Positions 45,148 through 56,507 of a stretch of DNA of 64,000 nucleotides are shown here, in pieces. Below the pieces are notes generated by a model. The model saw nothing but the letters and a program-made list of their open reading frames with translations, was not told where the DNA came from and searched no databases. Position 1 is the stretch's first letter. Every line of letters begins with the position of its first letter. Position numbers and translations under genes: made by a program. This DNA comes from Larix kaempferi (taxonomy: Eukaryota > Streptophyta > Pinopsida > Pinales > Pinaceae). Where the stretch lies: positions 1,153,001-1,217,000 of the forward strand of contig BSBM01001383.1 in NCBI GenBank assembly GCA_027924585.1, given 5' to 3'.

Positions 45148-45330
45148 ATGTTCATGTATGGTAGCAAGGGTGAGACCATAATGGGAAAAGTGATACCACT
45201 TACAAGAGCCAAACAATATGAGGAGGGCCTCATTGCTAAGCAAATCAATTTCTGTAGGAGACAGAATTGTAAATTCATATTGAATTTAATTATTAATGCT
45301 ATTGATTGGTTATGGAACAATCATATTTGA
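45148..45330 (+). CDS. Small ORF A (60 codons), open in both copies of the family
   Basis: It opens MFMYGSKGETIMGKVIPLTR and ends AIDWLWNNHI. The inner copy has the same start, stop and length (53904-54086, minus strand), differing at about three residues. No domain is recognised. Conservation may simply reflect a recent common origin. Confidence 0.3.
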   Translation: MFMYGSKGETIMGKVIPLTRAKQYEEGLIAKQINFCRRQNCKFILNLIINAIDWLWNNHI

Positions 45331-45840
45331 AGCTTATTGCTAAATGTTGCTGACTGTTTGGCTATTTGATAAAGTGTGCCAGGATGACACATTGCAGGAA
45401 GATCATGTGTGATGGCCTGCATAAGCCAAACCAAATGGGAAAGACCCCATGCTTTGGAAATGGGTTTCGGGTAAAACGCCATTGATAATGTCTCAGCCAA
45501 ACCACATGTCGGTAAACCATGAACGTGAGATGGTAAAGCTATGCCCTGAAGGCATGTGAGACACATATGCAAAATGAATGAGTATCCTATGACCCTAGAC
45601 AAGAACATGCATGTCTAAATTATTAGGGTTAATATGCAGAGCATGCTCTATCTTATTTCTATCATTGCAAACTGCTTGAGTATGATTAGGGCCTACATGG
45701 CGCACATCAGAAAGGGGGTGCACACCTTTTCTGGTGCTGGGTCATGTTAGGGTTTTCAATATTGACTACACCCTAAGGGAATGGACGCATTCATGGTGTT
45801 TCAATACTTGGTAGTGAATGATATGGAATGTGGTTAAGAA

Positions 45841-46056
45841 TTGAACAACAATACTGATGAGCTTGCTTATCCTTCTTGTATTGTCATCCTACACAGATAC
45901 AGATTGATACTGCACATTAAAAGGGAAAGTGAAGAAGGGTACGCAAAGGGACTGTATGGGAATTGGAAACCTTTCTATGCTCACGTGAAATATTACCAGA
46001 AGGGATGGACAGGCCCGAAGGGCTGTGAAATAAGAGAAGGTATCATCCTTGTGTGA
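45841..46056 (+). CDS. Small ORF B (71 codons), open in both copies of the family
   Basis: It opens MNNNTDELAYPSCIVILHR, has YAKGLYGNWKPFYAHVKYYQ in the middle and ends IREGIILV. The inner copy (53178-53393, minus) has identical start, stop and length with about eight differences. No domain is recognised. Confidence 0.35.
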   Translation: MNNNTDELAYPSCIVILHRYRLILHIKRESEEGYAKGLYGNWKPFYAHVKYYQKGWTGPKGCEIREGIILV

Positions 46057-46429
46057 ATGGGGGTCATGTTAACCTGCAGTCAAGAAAGTCACCTATAAGA
46101 TGCCTAAAAGGAACCATCGATTTGCACAAGATAAGGAGTGGCATCCTTGTATAAATGAAGAGTTGATGTGTGTGAAGGGTTACGGTGCAAGAAGGTGTGG
46201 TGGCATTGGTAAAGGCATAAAATCTCTACTGGGACAGCAGTGGGAGGGCGGGCGCTGAGGACTGACTGAAAACCCTGATATGCCTATGGCTCCATAGTAG
46301 ATCCTTGACCTATAATGGTCAGTGGCGCAGTTCCTTCCATTGGTTGATGACCCAGACGAATGTGCTGGCTCGACACTGGAGAGGGCCAACCAGGTATGGG
46401 ACTGGTTGGGCACCACCAAATGCTTGGTA

Positions 46430-47090
46430 AATCCAACCGATGGGGAGGCATATTGGTTAAGCATTAGCTATATCCAAGTCCATAGGCGATCCCAAGGCTT
46501 GTAAAGTGAAGCAGGATCTTGTGGACTAGAGGGGAAACAAACAATACAGATAAGTATTCGTTTTCATTTATGTTTTGTTTGGAATAATGAAGATTTCAGG
46601 TATAAGTCTTCTAACAGCTAAGCTGATACACTATTCTTTCTTTGTTGGAAACCTTGGTCATTACAGGAATGCAAGACCCTGAAAGACTATAAATTGCTGG
46701 TAAATCCAGAGAGTAAATGAGTGGGCGATATAAATTATTAAGAAATCCAGGGAGTAGCTGGTTGAACGCTATAAAGTTCTTGATAAGTCTAGAGAGTGAC
46801 TAGTTGGGCATTGACTACTTGATATGGTAAAGTAGCGTGTACGCTGGCCCAACACCCCTTAAACAATTGATAAAACCAGTCGGAGCACTGGCCTAGCATA
46901 TTGCTAAAGGAAATGATTGATAAACCCAGTCGGCGTATTGGCCTGGAATTGCCTATTCGAATGATTGTGGAGTAACCTACGTGCTGGCCCAACATTCGTT
47001 ATTGTGTTCACGGGAAATCCAAGGCTCGTAAAGAAAAGAAGGATCCCGTGGAATAAAGTAAAGACATCCAATACAGATAAGTATTCAGTT
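46430..47090 (+). repeat. Duplicated internal module ending in CAGATAAGTATTC
   Basis: Two diverged modules share CCAAGGCT(T/C)GTAAAG, AGGATC(T/C)(T/C)GTGGA and AATACAGATAAGTATTC, the last at about 46543 and 47070 (527 apart). The related words GATAAACCCAGTCGG and TTGGCCTGG also occur in the LTR as GATAAATCCAACTG and TTGGCTTGG. Confidence 0.65.
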
Positions 47091-47916
47091 ACCTTGCAGC
47101 TCTTACTTATGAATATATGTGTGTATATGATTTGGTTATGATTTCCTAAACTCTTGATTAGAGATAAACCCTATGAAAATGAACTAAACATGTGAATTGA
47201 TTCAATGTTTGAGTGTAGGTATTGCTGGAAGCAAGGATTATGAAGGAATCCTAGAGATGCATGTGGACATGTGACCGTCCTAAAGAGCTCAGTATGAGCA
47301 GTAATGAAAGATGGTGCTAGTGGATACAAGTGGATCCTAGCAGCCAAAGGTTCTATAGGAAATAATGGGAAGGGTGCCCTAGCTGAAAGTCCATATACAA
47401 ACCTTAGACACTAAGTGACATAGCCAAGAAAGGAAAGTCAAAGCATTCACATTGAAGTGAAAGAGACTAAGGAGCATGAAACCACGGCGATGGTGTAGCT
47501 CCATAATAGAACAAGACTAAGAGGGAGAAACCCCTACTCTTCTCTTTCCTTTTGATTGAAGCATTTATAAAACAAAAGATTGTTGAATGCATATTATGGC
47601 TGAAATAAGATTGTGTTTATTTGCTTGAGATGAATTCTGAATGCTGAAATAATAAATTTCCTGTGAAAGGATGAACATGAATGAGTTCATGTGTATGTTG
47701 GGAAAGCATGAAAAGTGTGGAAGTCCCATGAATAAAGCATGGACATTCCATGACAATTGGGAAAATAATTGACTAATCTTAATGTTTATGTTATCCTTGT
47801 CCTAACAAATAATTCCCATGATGAATTTCACAGGAAAGAAAGTGAAACAATTGGTTGCAGCCGGCACAAGAAAGTGTTGATAGTAAGCAAAGTGTGTTCA
47901 GTTGTGCCCATTGACC

Positions 47917-48432
47917 ATGGCAGCAGACCGAGGGCTATTAGAGTTGGCTGAAAGTCTTCTTCAAACAATTGATAGGACTCAAGAAAATCTTGGGGAGATG
48001 CTCAAGCTACAGAGGCAACAGAATGAGATAAACCATGAGGCTTTAAGGACTCTATTCGTCTACAAAAAGAGGTAAAAAGCATTCTGGGAGCAATCAACAA
48101 GGGAAAGGAAAGTGGATCAATGAAGAAGCATTCATCCAATCGTCCGATTAAGAAACGTTCCAGGTGGGAAGAATCAAATGAAATGGACCGGGAAAGGTAA
48201 AGCCGCCAATGAAATGTTGGGGATGTGGAGGAAATCATTGCCTCCATGACTACCCAACAAGAGAATATCAAGAGGGTATCAACAATAAATTCCCCAGGTT
48301 CATGGACCCGTTGGAAGGAAAAGAAAAGGAAGGAATTATTTTGGAATGATGTCCTCATGCAGAGCTAGAAGGTTCCAGCCAGCAAGAGCAGTTTGTAAAG
48401 ACCAAAGGACATAGTCCTGAAAAACCCAAGTA
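47917..48432 (+). pseudogene. Gag-like zinc-knuckle gene of the outer element, frameshifted
   Basis: ATG 47917 opens MAADRGLLELAESLLQTIDR, then ENLGEMLKLQRQQNEINHEA. A one-base loss near 48044 relative to the inner copy shifts the frame to a stop. Beyond it the old frame still reads KCWGCGGNHCLHDYPTREYQ. The knuckle's last Cys is Tyr here and Phe in the inner copy. For the intact counterpart see 50745-51278. Confidence 0.8.
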
Positions 48433-48540
48433 AAAAGGTGAAATGCAGGACGAACCTACCACATTTAGTGAATTTTTGGACATATGTAAAGTGGGTATTT
48501 ATTTTTCGAAGCATTGGAACACCGAGGACGGTGTTATTCC

Positions 48541-48553
48541 AAGGGGAGGGGAA
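48541..48553 (+). promoter_or_regulatory. Polypurine tract of the outer element
   Basis: AAGGGGAGGGGAA directly precedes the 3' LTR. The stretch before it (CACCGAGGACGGTGTTATTC) is nearly that before the chromovirus tract at 2096. Confidence 0.92.
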
Positions 48554-49199
48554 TGTAATGTCCCCATCTTAACCCTATTGCATTAATATTGTAAATGATG
48601 TAAATATTGTTATTTAGTCATGGTGAGGAGCTCAAGGCCAAGGCCCCACCATTGATTTATCGTTTTATGTATCGGCAATTAGAATAGATGCATATGGTTC
48701 TTGTGCTAGCCGTGCACAATGTAAATTCGGACACCATGTAAATATGCAATTTTAATGAAAAACCCACAACCAGCTATGCAATGCAACAAAGAGATGGGGC
48801 ATGATCTTACAAGGAATAGGGAGGAAAAATAACCAAACCCTTGAGCCAATGGAGTCAATCCATGTGTCAATGAGAAAACCCATGAGATCCCAACTACCCA
48901 TTTTGGCTTATGCCCCAATCATTAAATTCTTCCCAGAGTTGGTTGAGGCAGTTAATGCCTTGGGAATGATGAGGTATGGCAGCCAATTTCGGGTATGGGC
49001 AAGCCATCAATATGGGAATTCAAATTTTGGCTTGCAAGGCAAGAAATCACCCACGTTTTGCCTTCCCAAGCCATTCGGGGACCACAGTCTTTCCTCTCTC
49101 ACGCAGCCTGGGGCGAACTGGGGTTTTCCTTCACGTTTTCACCATTCTTTGCATTCGTCCATGCCTGGGAACTCGTTTTTGGTTAGCATAGTGGCTGGG
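48554..49199 (+). repeat. 3' LTR of the outer element, left part
   Basis: Near identical to 40799-41447. Cut after GTGGCTGGG by the inner element; the LTR resumes at 57937. Confidence 0.95.
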
Positions 49200-50626
49200 T
49201 GTAACGTCCCCTCCTACCATACCAGCTTGATAGAGAGGACGTGATGCTAAAACCGGGCAACTAGCCCCATAATTTTTAGCCAAGCATTCACATACTATAA
49301 AAGACATATGGAATGTATAACTATAAGAAATATGCAGCGGAAAATAATATCAATTACACATTCCTCATACAATTCATCAAATAAATAATTGCAAGTTAAC
49401 ACAAGAGAATACTTATCTTAAACCAAGTAATCCCTTAGCAACCAGCTACGCTTCTGCAACGTTCCACCCAACCGTAGGCCAGTGTGCTCCTTAATCTCTC
49501 AGCACCACTGCCACCCCCGAGCTGGGCATGATCTCCACAAGGAAAAAGGGGAAGACAGGCTCTCACATAGCCAAAGATACACCAGAATCATTCAAGCCAA
49601 TCAGCAGTTGGGTTTCTCAGGCTGCTAAGAGATGGGCAGAGGTGAATTACTAGGCTAGTGGCTCAACCACTGAGCTATGGATACTTCATTGGGCTCATCA
49701 AGCCAAATCTGTCCCCTTCCACTCCTGAATCTCCTGCTCACAGGTTCAAACTAAACAGGGAGGGACACAACAACCAGAAATGCAAGTGCTGGGCATTTTT
49801 GCAGTAGGATGCCCAATGATGGGATTTCAGCCAGTTCAGAAAAACGTGGGAAAGCCCAAAGCGAAATTTGGAAAAAGGGAAAACAACCCCAGGTGCATAA
49901 TCTTTTACTGAAAAATGTCCATGGGCATTTTGGGGCAAAAACGACCTCTATAATCCCCAGAAAATCGTGGTTCCCTTCTCCTAGCCACTATGCTAACCAT
50001 AAACGAGTTCCCAGGCATGGAAGAATGCAAAGAAATGGTGAAAACATGAAGGAAAAACCAGAGTTCGCCCCAGGTTGCGTGAGAGAGGAAAGACTGTGGT
50101 TCAGAATGGCTTGGGAAGGAAAAACATGGGTGATTTCTTGCCTTGCAAGAAAAAATTCGAATTCCCAGATTGATGTCTTGCCCATACCCGAAATTGGCTA
50201 CCATACCTCATCATTTCCAAGGCATTAACTGCCTCAACCACTCTTGGAAGAATTTAATGATGGGGGCATAAGCCAAAATGGGTAGTTGGGATCTCATGGG
50301 TTTTCTCATTGACACATGGATTGACTCCATTGGCTCAAGGGTTTGGTTATTTTTCCTCCCTATTCCTTGTAAGATCATGCCCCATCTCTTTGTTGCATTG
50401 CATAGCTGGTTGTGGGTTTTTTCATTAAAATTGCATATTTACATGATGTCTAAATTTACATTGTGCACGGCTAGCACAAGAACCATATGCATCTATTCTA
50501 ATTGCCGATACATAAAACGATAAATCAATGGCGGGGCCTTGGCCTTGAGCTCCTCACCATGACTAAATAACAATATTTACATCATTTACAATATTAATAC
50601 AATGGGGTCAATATGGGGACATTACA
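49200..50626 (-). repeat. 3' LTR of the inner element
   Basis: On the plus strand it reads TGTAACGTCCCCTCC ... GGGGACATTACA, the reverse of the outer LTR. It differs from 56508-57936 at scattered positions only. Confidence 0.95.
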
Positions 50627-50640
50627 TTACCCTCCCCTTG
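50627..50640 (-). promoter_or_regulatory. Polypurine tract of the inner element
   Basis: The plus strand reads TTACCCTCCCCTTG, complement CAAGGGGAGGGTAA, adjoining the inner 3' LTR. Confidence 0.92.
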
Positions 50641-50744
50641 AAATAACACTGTCCTCGGTGTTCCAACACTTCAGAAAATAAATACCCACTTTACATATGT
50701 CCAAAATTCACAAAATGTGGTAGGTTTGTCCTGCATTTCATCTT

Positions 50745-51278
50745 TTACTTGGGTTTTTCAGGACTAAGTCCTTTGGTCTTTACAAGCTGCTCTTGCTGGC
50801 TGGGACCTTCTAGCTCTGCATGAGGACATCGTTTTAAAACAATTCCTTCCTTTTCTTTTCCTTCCAACGGGTCCACGAACCTGGGGAATTTACTGTTGCT
50901 ACCCTTTTGATATTCTCTTGTTGGGAAATCACGGAGGCAATGATTTCCTCCACATCCCCAACATTTCATTGGCGGCTTTAGCTTTTCCCAGTCCATTTCC
51001 TTTGAGACTTCCCACCTGGAACGTTTCTTAATTGGACGATTAGATGAATGCTTCTTCATTGGTCCACTTTCCTTCCCCTTGCTGATTGCTCCCAGAATGC
51101 TTTTTACCTCTTTTTGCAGACGAATAGAGTCCTGCAAAGCCTCATGGTTTATCTCATTCTGTTGCCTCTGTAGCTTGAGCATCTCCCCAATATTTTCTTG
51201 GGTCCTGGCAATTGTTTGAAGAAGACTTTCAGCCAACTCTAATAGCCCTCGGTCTGCTGCCATGGTCAATGGGCACAA
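50745..51278 (-). CDS. Gag-like zinc-knuckle protein of the inner element, open
   Basis: A 177-codon open frame, and the only sizeable coding region in the family. The fifth-codon-downstream Met (MAADRGLLELAESLLQTIAR, ATG at 51263) is the start shared with the outer copy. Residues about 10-70 look coiled-coil (ENIGEMLKLQRQQNEINHEA). A basic stretch (KKHSSNRPIKKRSRW) and a knuckle CWGCGGNHCLRDFPTR follow. The knuckle is CX2CX3HX4 with Phe where the last Cys belongs, and an extra Cys follows the His. The C-terminus is acidic and Gln-rich. It sits about 100 bases from the polypurine tract, at the far 3' end, whereas gag is normally first. It is likely a gag remnant or a repurposed RNA-binding protein. 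No protein-level proof is possible here. Confidence 0.65.
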   Translation of the reverse strand: MCPLTMAADRGLLELAESLLQTIARTQENIGEMLKLQRQQNEINHEALQDSIRLQKEVKSILGAISKGKESGPMKKHSSNRPIKKRSRWEVSKEMDWEKLKPPMKCWGCGGNHCLRDFPTREYQKGSNSKFPRFVDPLEGKEKEGIVLKRCPHAELEGPSQQEQLVKTKGLSPEKPK

Positions 51279-52831
51279 CGGAACACACTTTGCTTACTAG
51301 CAACACTTTCTTGTGCCGGCTGAAATTCATCATGGGAATTCTTTGTTAGGACAAGCATAACATAAACATTAAGATTAGTCAATTATTTTCCCAATTGACA
51401 TGGAATGTCCATGATTTATTCATGGGACTTCCACACTTTTCATGCTTCCCCAACATACACATGAACTCATTCATGTTCATCCTTTCACAGGAAATTTATT
51501 ATTTCAACATTCACAATTCATCTCAAGCAATTAAACACAATATATTTTCAGCCATGATATGCATTCAACAATCTTTTGTTTTATAAATGCTTCAATCAAA
51601 AGGAAAGAGAAGAGTAGGGGTTTCTCCCTCTTAGTCTTGTTCTATTATGGAGCTACACCATCACTGTGGTTTCATGCTCCTTAGTCTCTTTCACTTCAAT
51701 GTGAATGCTTTGACTTTCCTTTCTTGGCTATGACACTTAGTGTCTAAGGTCTGTATATGGACTTTCAACTAGGGCACCCTTCCCATTATTGCCTATAGAA
51801 CCTTTGGCTACTAGGATCCACTTGTATCCACTAGCACCATCTTTCATTACTGCTCATACTGAGCTCTTTAGGACGGTCACATGTCCACATGCATCTCTAG
51901 GATTCCTTCATAATCCTTGCTTCCAGCAATACCTACACTCAAACATTGAATCAATTCACAGGTTTAGTTCATTTTCATAGAGTTTATCTCTAAACAGGAG
52001 TTTAGGAAATCATACCCAAATCATATACACACGTATATTCATAAGCAAGAAGCTGCAAGGTAACTGAATACTTATCTGTATTGCATGTCTTTACTTTATT
52101 CCACGGGATCCTTCTTTGCTTTACGAGCCTTGGATTTCCCATGAACACAATAATGAATGTTGGGCCAGCATGTAGGCTACTCCACAATCATTCGAATAGG
52201 CAATCCAGGCCAGTACGCCGACTGGGTTTATCAATCATTTCCTTTAGCAATATGCTAGGCCAGTGCTCCGACTGGTTTTATCAATTGTTTAAGGGGTGTT
52301 GGGCCAGCGTACATGCTGCTTTACCATATCAAGTAGTTAATGCCCAACTAGTCACTCTCTGGACTTATCAAGAACTTTATAGCGTTCAACCAGCTACTCC
52401 CTGGATTTCTTAATAATTTATATCGCCCACTCATTTACTCTCTGGATTTACCACCAATTTATAGTCTTTCAGGGTCTTGCCTTCCTGCAATGACCAAGGT
52501 TTCCAACAAAGAAACAATAGTGTATCAGCTTAGCTGTTAGAAGACTTATACTTGAAATCTTCATTATTCCAAACAAGACATAAATGAAAACGAATACTTA
52601 TATGTATTGTGTGTTTCCCCTCTGGTCCACAGGATCCTGCTTCGCTTTGCAAGCCTTTGGATCGCCTATGGACTTGGATATAGCTAATGCTTAACCAGTA
52701 TGCCTCCCCATTGGCTGGATTTACCAAGCATTTGGTGGTGACCAACCAGTCCCATACCTGGTTGGCCCTCTTTAGTGCCAAGCCAGCACATTCGTCTGGG
52801 TCATCGACCAATGGAAGGAAACTGCGCCACC

Positions 52832-53105
52832 GACCATTATAGGTCAAGGCTCTATTATGGAGCCATAGGCATCTCAGGGTTTTTAGTCAGTCCTCAGCGC
52901 CCGCCCTCCCACTGCTGTCCCAGTAGAGATTTTATGCCTTTACCAATGCCACCACACCTTCTTGTACCATCTGACCATTATAGGTCAAGGCTCTACTATG
53001 GAACCATAGGCATCTCAGGGTTTTCAGTCAGTCCTCGGCGCCCGCCCTCCCACTGCTGTCCCAGTAGAGATTTTATGCCTTTACCAATGCCACCACACCT
53101 TCTTT
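52832..53105. repeat. Two-copy tandem duplication in the inner element, 141-bp period
   Basis: GACCATTATAGGTCAAGGCT recurs at 52832 and 52973, and the copies run to CACCACACCTTCTT. The outer element has a single copy at 46190-46330, so the duplication is private to the inner element. Confidence 0.93.
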
Positions 53106-53177
53106 TGTGCAAATCGATGGTTCCTTTTAGGAACTTTATAGGTGACTTTCTTGACTGCAGGTTAACATGACCCCCAT

Positions 53178-53393
53178 TCACACAAGGATGATACCTTCTC
53201 TTATTTCACAGCCCTTCGGGCCTATCCATCCCTTCTGGTAATATTTCATGTGAGCATAGAAAGGTTGCCATTTCCCATACAGTCCCTTTGCGTACCCTTC
53301 TTCACTTTCTCCTTTTATGTGCAGTATCAATCTGCATCTGTGTAGGATGACAATACAAGAAGGATAAGCAAGCTCATCAGTATTGCTGTTCAA
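53178..53393 (-). CDS. Small ORF B (71 codons), inner copy
   Basis: It opens MNSNTDELAYPSCIVILHR and ends IREGIILV; counterpart of 45841-46056. No domain is recognised. Confidence 0.35.
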   Translation of the reverse strand: MNSNTDELAYPSCIVILHRCRLILHIKGESEEGYAKGLYGKWQPFYAHMKYYQKGWIGPKGCEIREGIILV

Positions 53394-53903
53394 TTCTTAA
53401 CCACATTCCATATCATTCACTACCAAGTATTGAAACACCAGGAATGCGTCCATTCCCTTAGGGTGTAATCAATATTGAAAACCCTACCATGACCCAGCAC
53501 CAGAAAAGGTGTGCACCCCCTTTCTGATGTGTGCCATGTAGGCCCTAATCATACTCAAGCAGTTTGCAATGATATAAATAAGATAGAGCATGCTCTGCAT
53601 ATTAACCCTAATAATTTAGACATGCATGTTCTTGTCTAGGGTCACATAATACTCATTCATTTTGCATATGTGTCTCACATGCCTTTTGGGCATAGCTTTA
53701 CCATCTCACTTTCATGGTTTACCGACATGCGGTTTGGCTGAGACATTATCAATGGCGTTTCACCCGAAATCCATTTCCAAAGCATGGAATCCTTCCAATC
53801 TAGTTTGGCTTTTGTAGGCCGTCACACATGGTCTTCCTGCAATGTGTCATCCTGGAACACTTTATCAAATAGCCAAACAGTCAGCAACATTTAGCAATAA
53901 GCT

Positions 53904-54086
53904 TCAAATATGATTGTTCCCTAACCAATCAATAGCATTAATAATTAAATTCAATATGAATTTACAATTCTGTCTCCTACAGAAATTGATTTGCTTAGCA
54001 ATGAGTCTCTCTTCATATTGTTTGGCTCTTGTAAGTGGTATTACTCTGCCCATTATGGTTTCACCCTTGCTACCATACATGAACAT
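53904..54086 (-). CDS. Small ORF A (60 codons), inner copy
   Basis: It opens MFMYGSKGETIMGRVIPLTR and ends AIDWLGNNHI; counterpart of 45148-45330. No domain is recognised. Confidence 0.3.
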   Translation of the reverse strand: MFMYGSKGETIMGRVIPLTRAKQYEERLIAKQINFCRRQNCKFILNLIINAIDWLGNNHI

Positions 54087-55771
54087 CCACCTATAACATG
54101 TCCTCCTAACACAATTCTATATAATCCAAACAGTCATTAGCAATTATAAGCAAATTCTCAAATCTGAAATTTGTAAATCTGTTTTCCTATAGAAATTAGA
54201 TTTGCAACTATGAGACTATTATCATAACCTTTGGCTTCTGCACATGGTAGATCTCAGTCCTTACTATGGACTTATTCTTATTGCCATACGCAAGACTTTT
54301 CTACCTGAAAACTGAAGCTTCAATCAGCCAAACACGTTGTGAGTATCTATGCACATAATCATTCATTGCCATAACAGTCACTGAAGTGATCTCAAAATTA
54401 TAATACTCAATAATTTAAACACCTTCAACTATTTAACGTTTGAAATGCAATGAAATATATATACATTTCTATATATGCATCATTGTCACAATAAAATTGC
54501 AAGACATAGTCACACTATCCATGCAATTTAAATAACTGTAAATACTCATTACTTCATATTCCATGCAACTCTACCCTTCTAACAGAGTGCTTTGGTATCC
54601 CATCCATTCAATCATTCTCCTCCATTCATAGTAGCTTATGAAATGGTCTCAGGATTAGCAATAGCCCACCATTTCATCCATTATCTAACTGTATTGAAAT
54701 ATATATATATGTTACACCCATGCATTCCCACAATTCTTTTCAACATGTGTACCTACACATGCATGCATATTTACAACATTTACCGAATATTTCAATGCAC
54801 ATGTCTTCAATGCCATCTTGCATGATTTCATGAATACTATGCATTCAAACATACTATGGCCTAACCATGATTACTACGTACAGTATGCACTACCATGACA
54901 GGTCCATAAGTCCTCAGTTGCTTTGGTTGTTAAACTCACAACCAATATTCACAAATGGCATGATATGAATTCATATGAATGCATTGAGGTTTCTAGAACT
55001 ATAGGGTGTAAGGCTCCTTGCCTTCATTTACCCACACCTGAGCATACTTGGTAGGTTAACATTCACATTCAGGCACTCAATGCAAACCAAATAATCATAG
55101 TTTAACTGTAGTTGAAGGGATCTTACCAAATCATTCATGCAATAAGCATAAATAACCATTACCTATATGGTTGTCATTATCATCGCTTGATGTTACCTGA
55201 TCAGTTGGCCTCTTACCAAGGCTACTCTGTCCTTTTTTCCAACATCATGATCACGGATTTGTTGCACCATCCTCTCTTCATGAGGTTGTATGCAACAATC
55301 ATCATCCACATCCTTAACCATGCTCCGGTTGTCTTTGGTCCTACAACCAATCTATTTTTTTGCATTTCCAGCATCCCTATGCCATAATTTTTCAGAACAT
55401 AAGTAAGAGAGGAGTTAAGGAATTCTTCCCAATTCCTCATTCCATCATGGAGTTCCTCATCCACATCATAGCTAATCATTTCCTTGGCTTCCCTACCGAG
55501 CATACAAGCAATCATTAGCTATGATATTATCATGAATTAGAAATTCAACATATACATATGTGCAATCATTCATTCTTGCTATTTTCCAACCATGCAATTC
55601 TTATGCTATAAACATAAATAGTTTAAGGTGAGGCATTTTCCCTTTCATCTTCCATAATGGATATCACCACCAATTTCTTTTGCTGAGAATTCCATCCTTT
55701 ATGCAATCTGTGCTCCTCATCCCAAGAGTGCACTTCACACTTCAATGACTGTCTCCGGGGACGACGGGGGT

Positions 55772-55850
55772 CAAGGGGGCTTGCCCCCTTGTGGATCGCC
55801 ACTGCAGGGCGAGTCGAGGGCAGCGCCCTCGTTTTTTTTTTTTTTTTTTT
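55772..55850 (-). other. Two GC hairpins and homopolymer run, inner copy
   Basis: On the plus strand: CAAGGGGGC-TT-GCCCCCTTG (55772-55791), CGAGGGC-AGC-GCCCTCG (55815-55831), then nineteen T (55832-55850). The order mirrors the outer copy at 43127-43197. Confidence 0.92.
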
Positions 55851-55854
55851 AGAA

Positions 55855-56280
55855 ATCTCTCTGCAGCTTCGGGATGATTTGCCGAACGCTTCCGCAATTG
55901 CGGAGCGATTTGCCGAGTGCTCCCGCAATTTCGGGCCAACTCGCCGAACTCTTCCGCATTGCAGAACGGTTCACGGAACTCTTCCGCAATTGCGGGAAAA
56001 TTCGCCGAACTCTTCCGCAGTTGCGGGGAGATTCGCGGAACTCTTCCGCAATTGTGGGAAGGTTCGTCGAACTCTTCCGCAGTTGCGGGAAGCTTCGCGG
56101 AACTCTTCCGCAATTTCGGAAGAGAATTCCTTCCGCAAATTTTGGAAGAGAATTCCTTCCGCAAATTTCCTTTCGCAAATTTCGGAAAAACTCGCGGAAT
56201 GCTTCCGCAGTTGCGGAGCAATTCGCCAAATGCTTCCACAGTTTTGGAAGACATTCGGGAATTCTTTCCGAAACCGTCTT
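55855..56280. repeat. 31-bp tandem array in the inner element's leader
   Basis: About 13 units of CTTCCGCAATTGCGG-type sequence with the same 31-bp spacing as 42405-43122, so about ten units fewer. It lies between the hairpins and the primer site, in the same relative position. Confidence 0.93.
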
Positions 56281-56491
56281 AAACAAAAATTTTCAAAAAC
56301 ACTTAGGAAAAATTTTGAAATTTTTCTTCCTTTCAGTGATGAATGCTGCTTAGTAGGAGGTAACTTTACGCTTGCAAACTATCCACTTAGCCAGTTTAGG
56401 CCCTATGCTGCTATTTGTGGTGATCAGGAAGGGATCTTCCCTTGTAACCATAATTGGATTTGGCCCATAGAGGCCCAATGCTGCAACCAGC

Positions 56492-56504
56492 AGCTCTGAT
56501 ACCA
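56492..56504 (-). promoter_or_regulatory. Primer-binding site of the inner element
   Basis: The plus strand reads AGCTCTGATACCA, complement TGGTATCAGAGCT: an exact initiator-Met-tRNA site three bases from the LTR. Confidence 0.95.
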
Positions 56505-56507
56505 AAC

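Larger units (their letters stand above)
43198..47916 (+). other. Outer element interior without recognisable proteins
   Basis: The sequence aligns in reverse with 51264-55771 of the inner copy. It holds two small ORFs conserved in both copies (listed separately) and a diverged repeated module (46430-46560 and 46925-47090). About 170 bases near 43626-43796 are absent from the inner copy, and the inner copy has a 141-bp duplication not found here. Confidence 0.7.
51279..55771 (-). other. Inner element interior without recognisable proteins
   Basis: This is the counterpart of 43198-47916. It holds the small ORFs at 53178-53393 and 53904-54086, a 97-codon frame at 55222-55515 (disrupted in the outer copy by about 170 extra bases) and a 105-codon frame at 52530-52847 (ends early in the outer copy). 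None has a recognisable domain. Confidence 0.6.

Noticed and set aside
48801-50228. ORFs of 90-147 codons inside the LTRs
   Set aside because: They repeat at each LTR copy, overlap on both strands and contain no domain. They are by-products of a GC-balanced LTR.
55832-55850. Bacterial-type intrinsic terminator (hairpins then T-run)
   Set aside because: Plant nuclear DNA does not use this terminator. On the element strand it is an A-run followed by hairpins.
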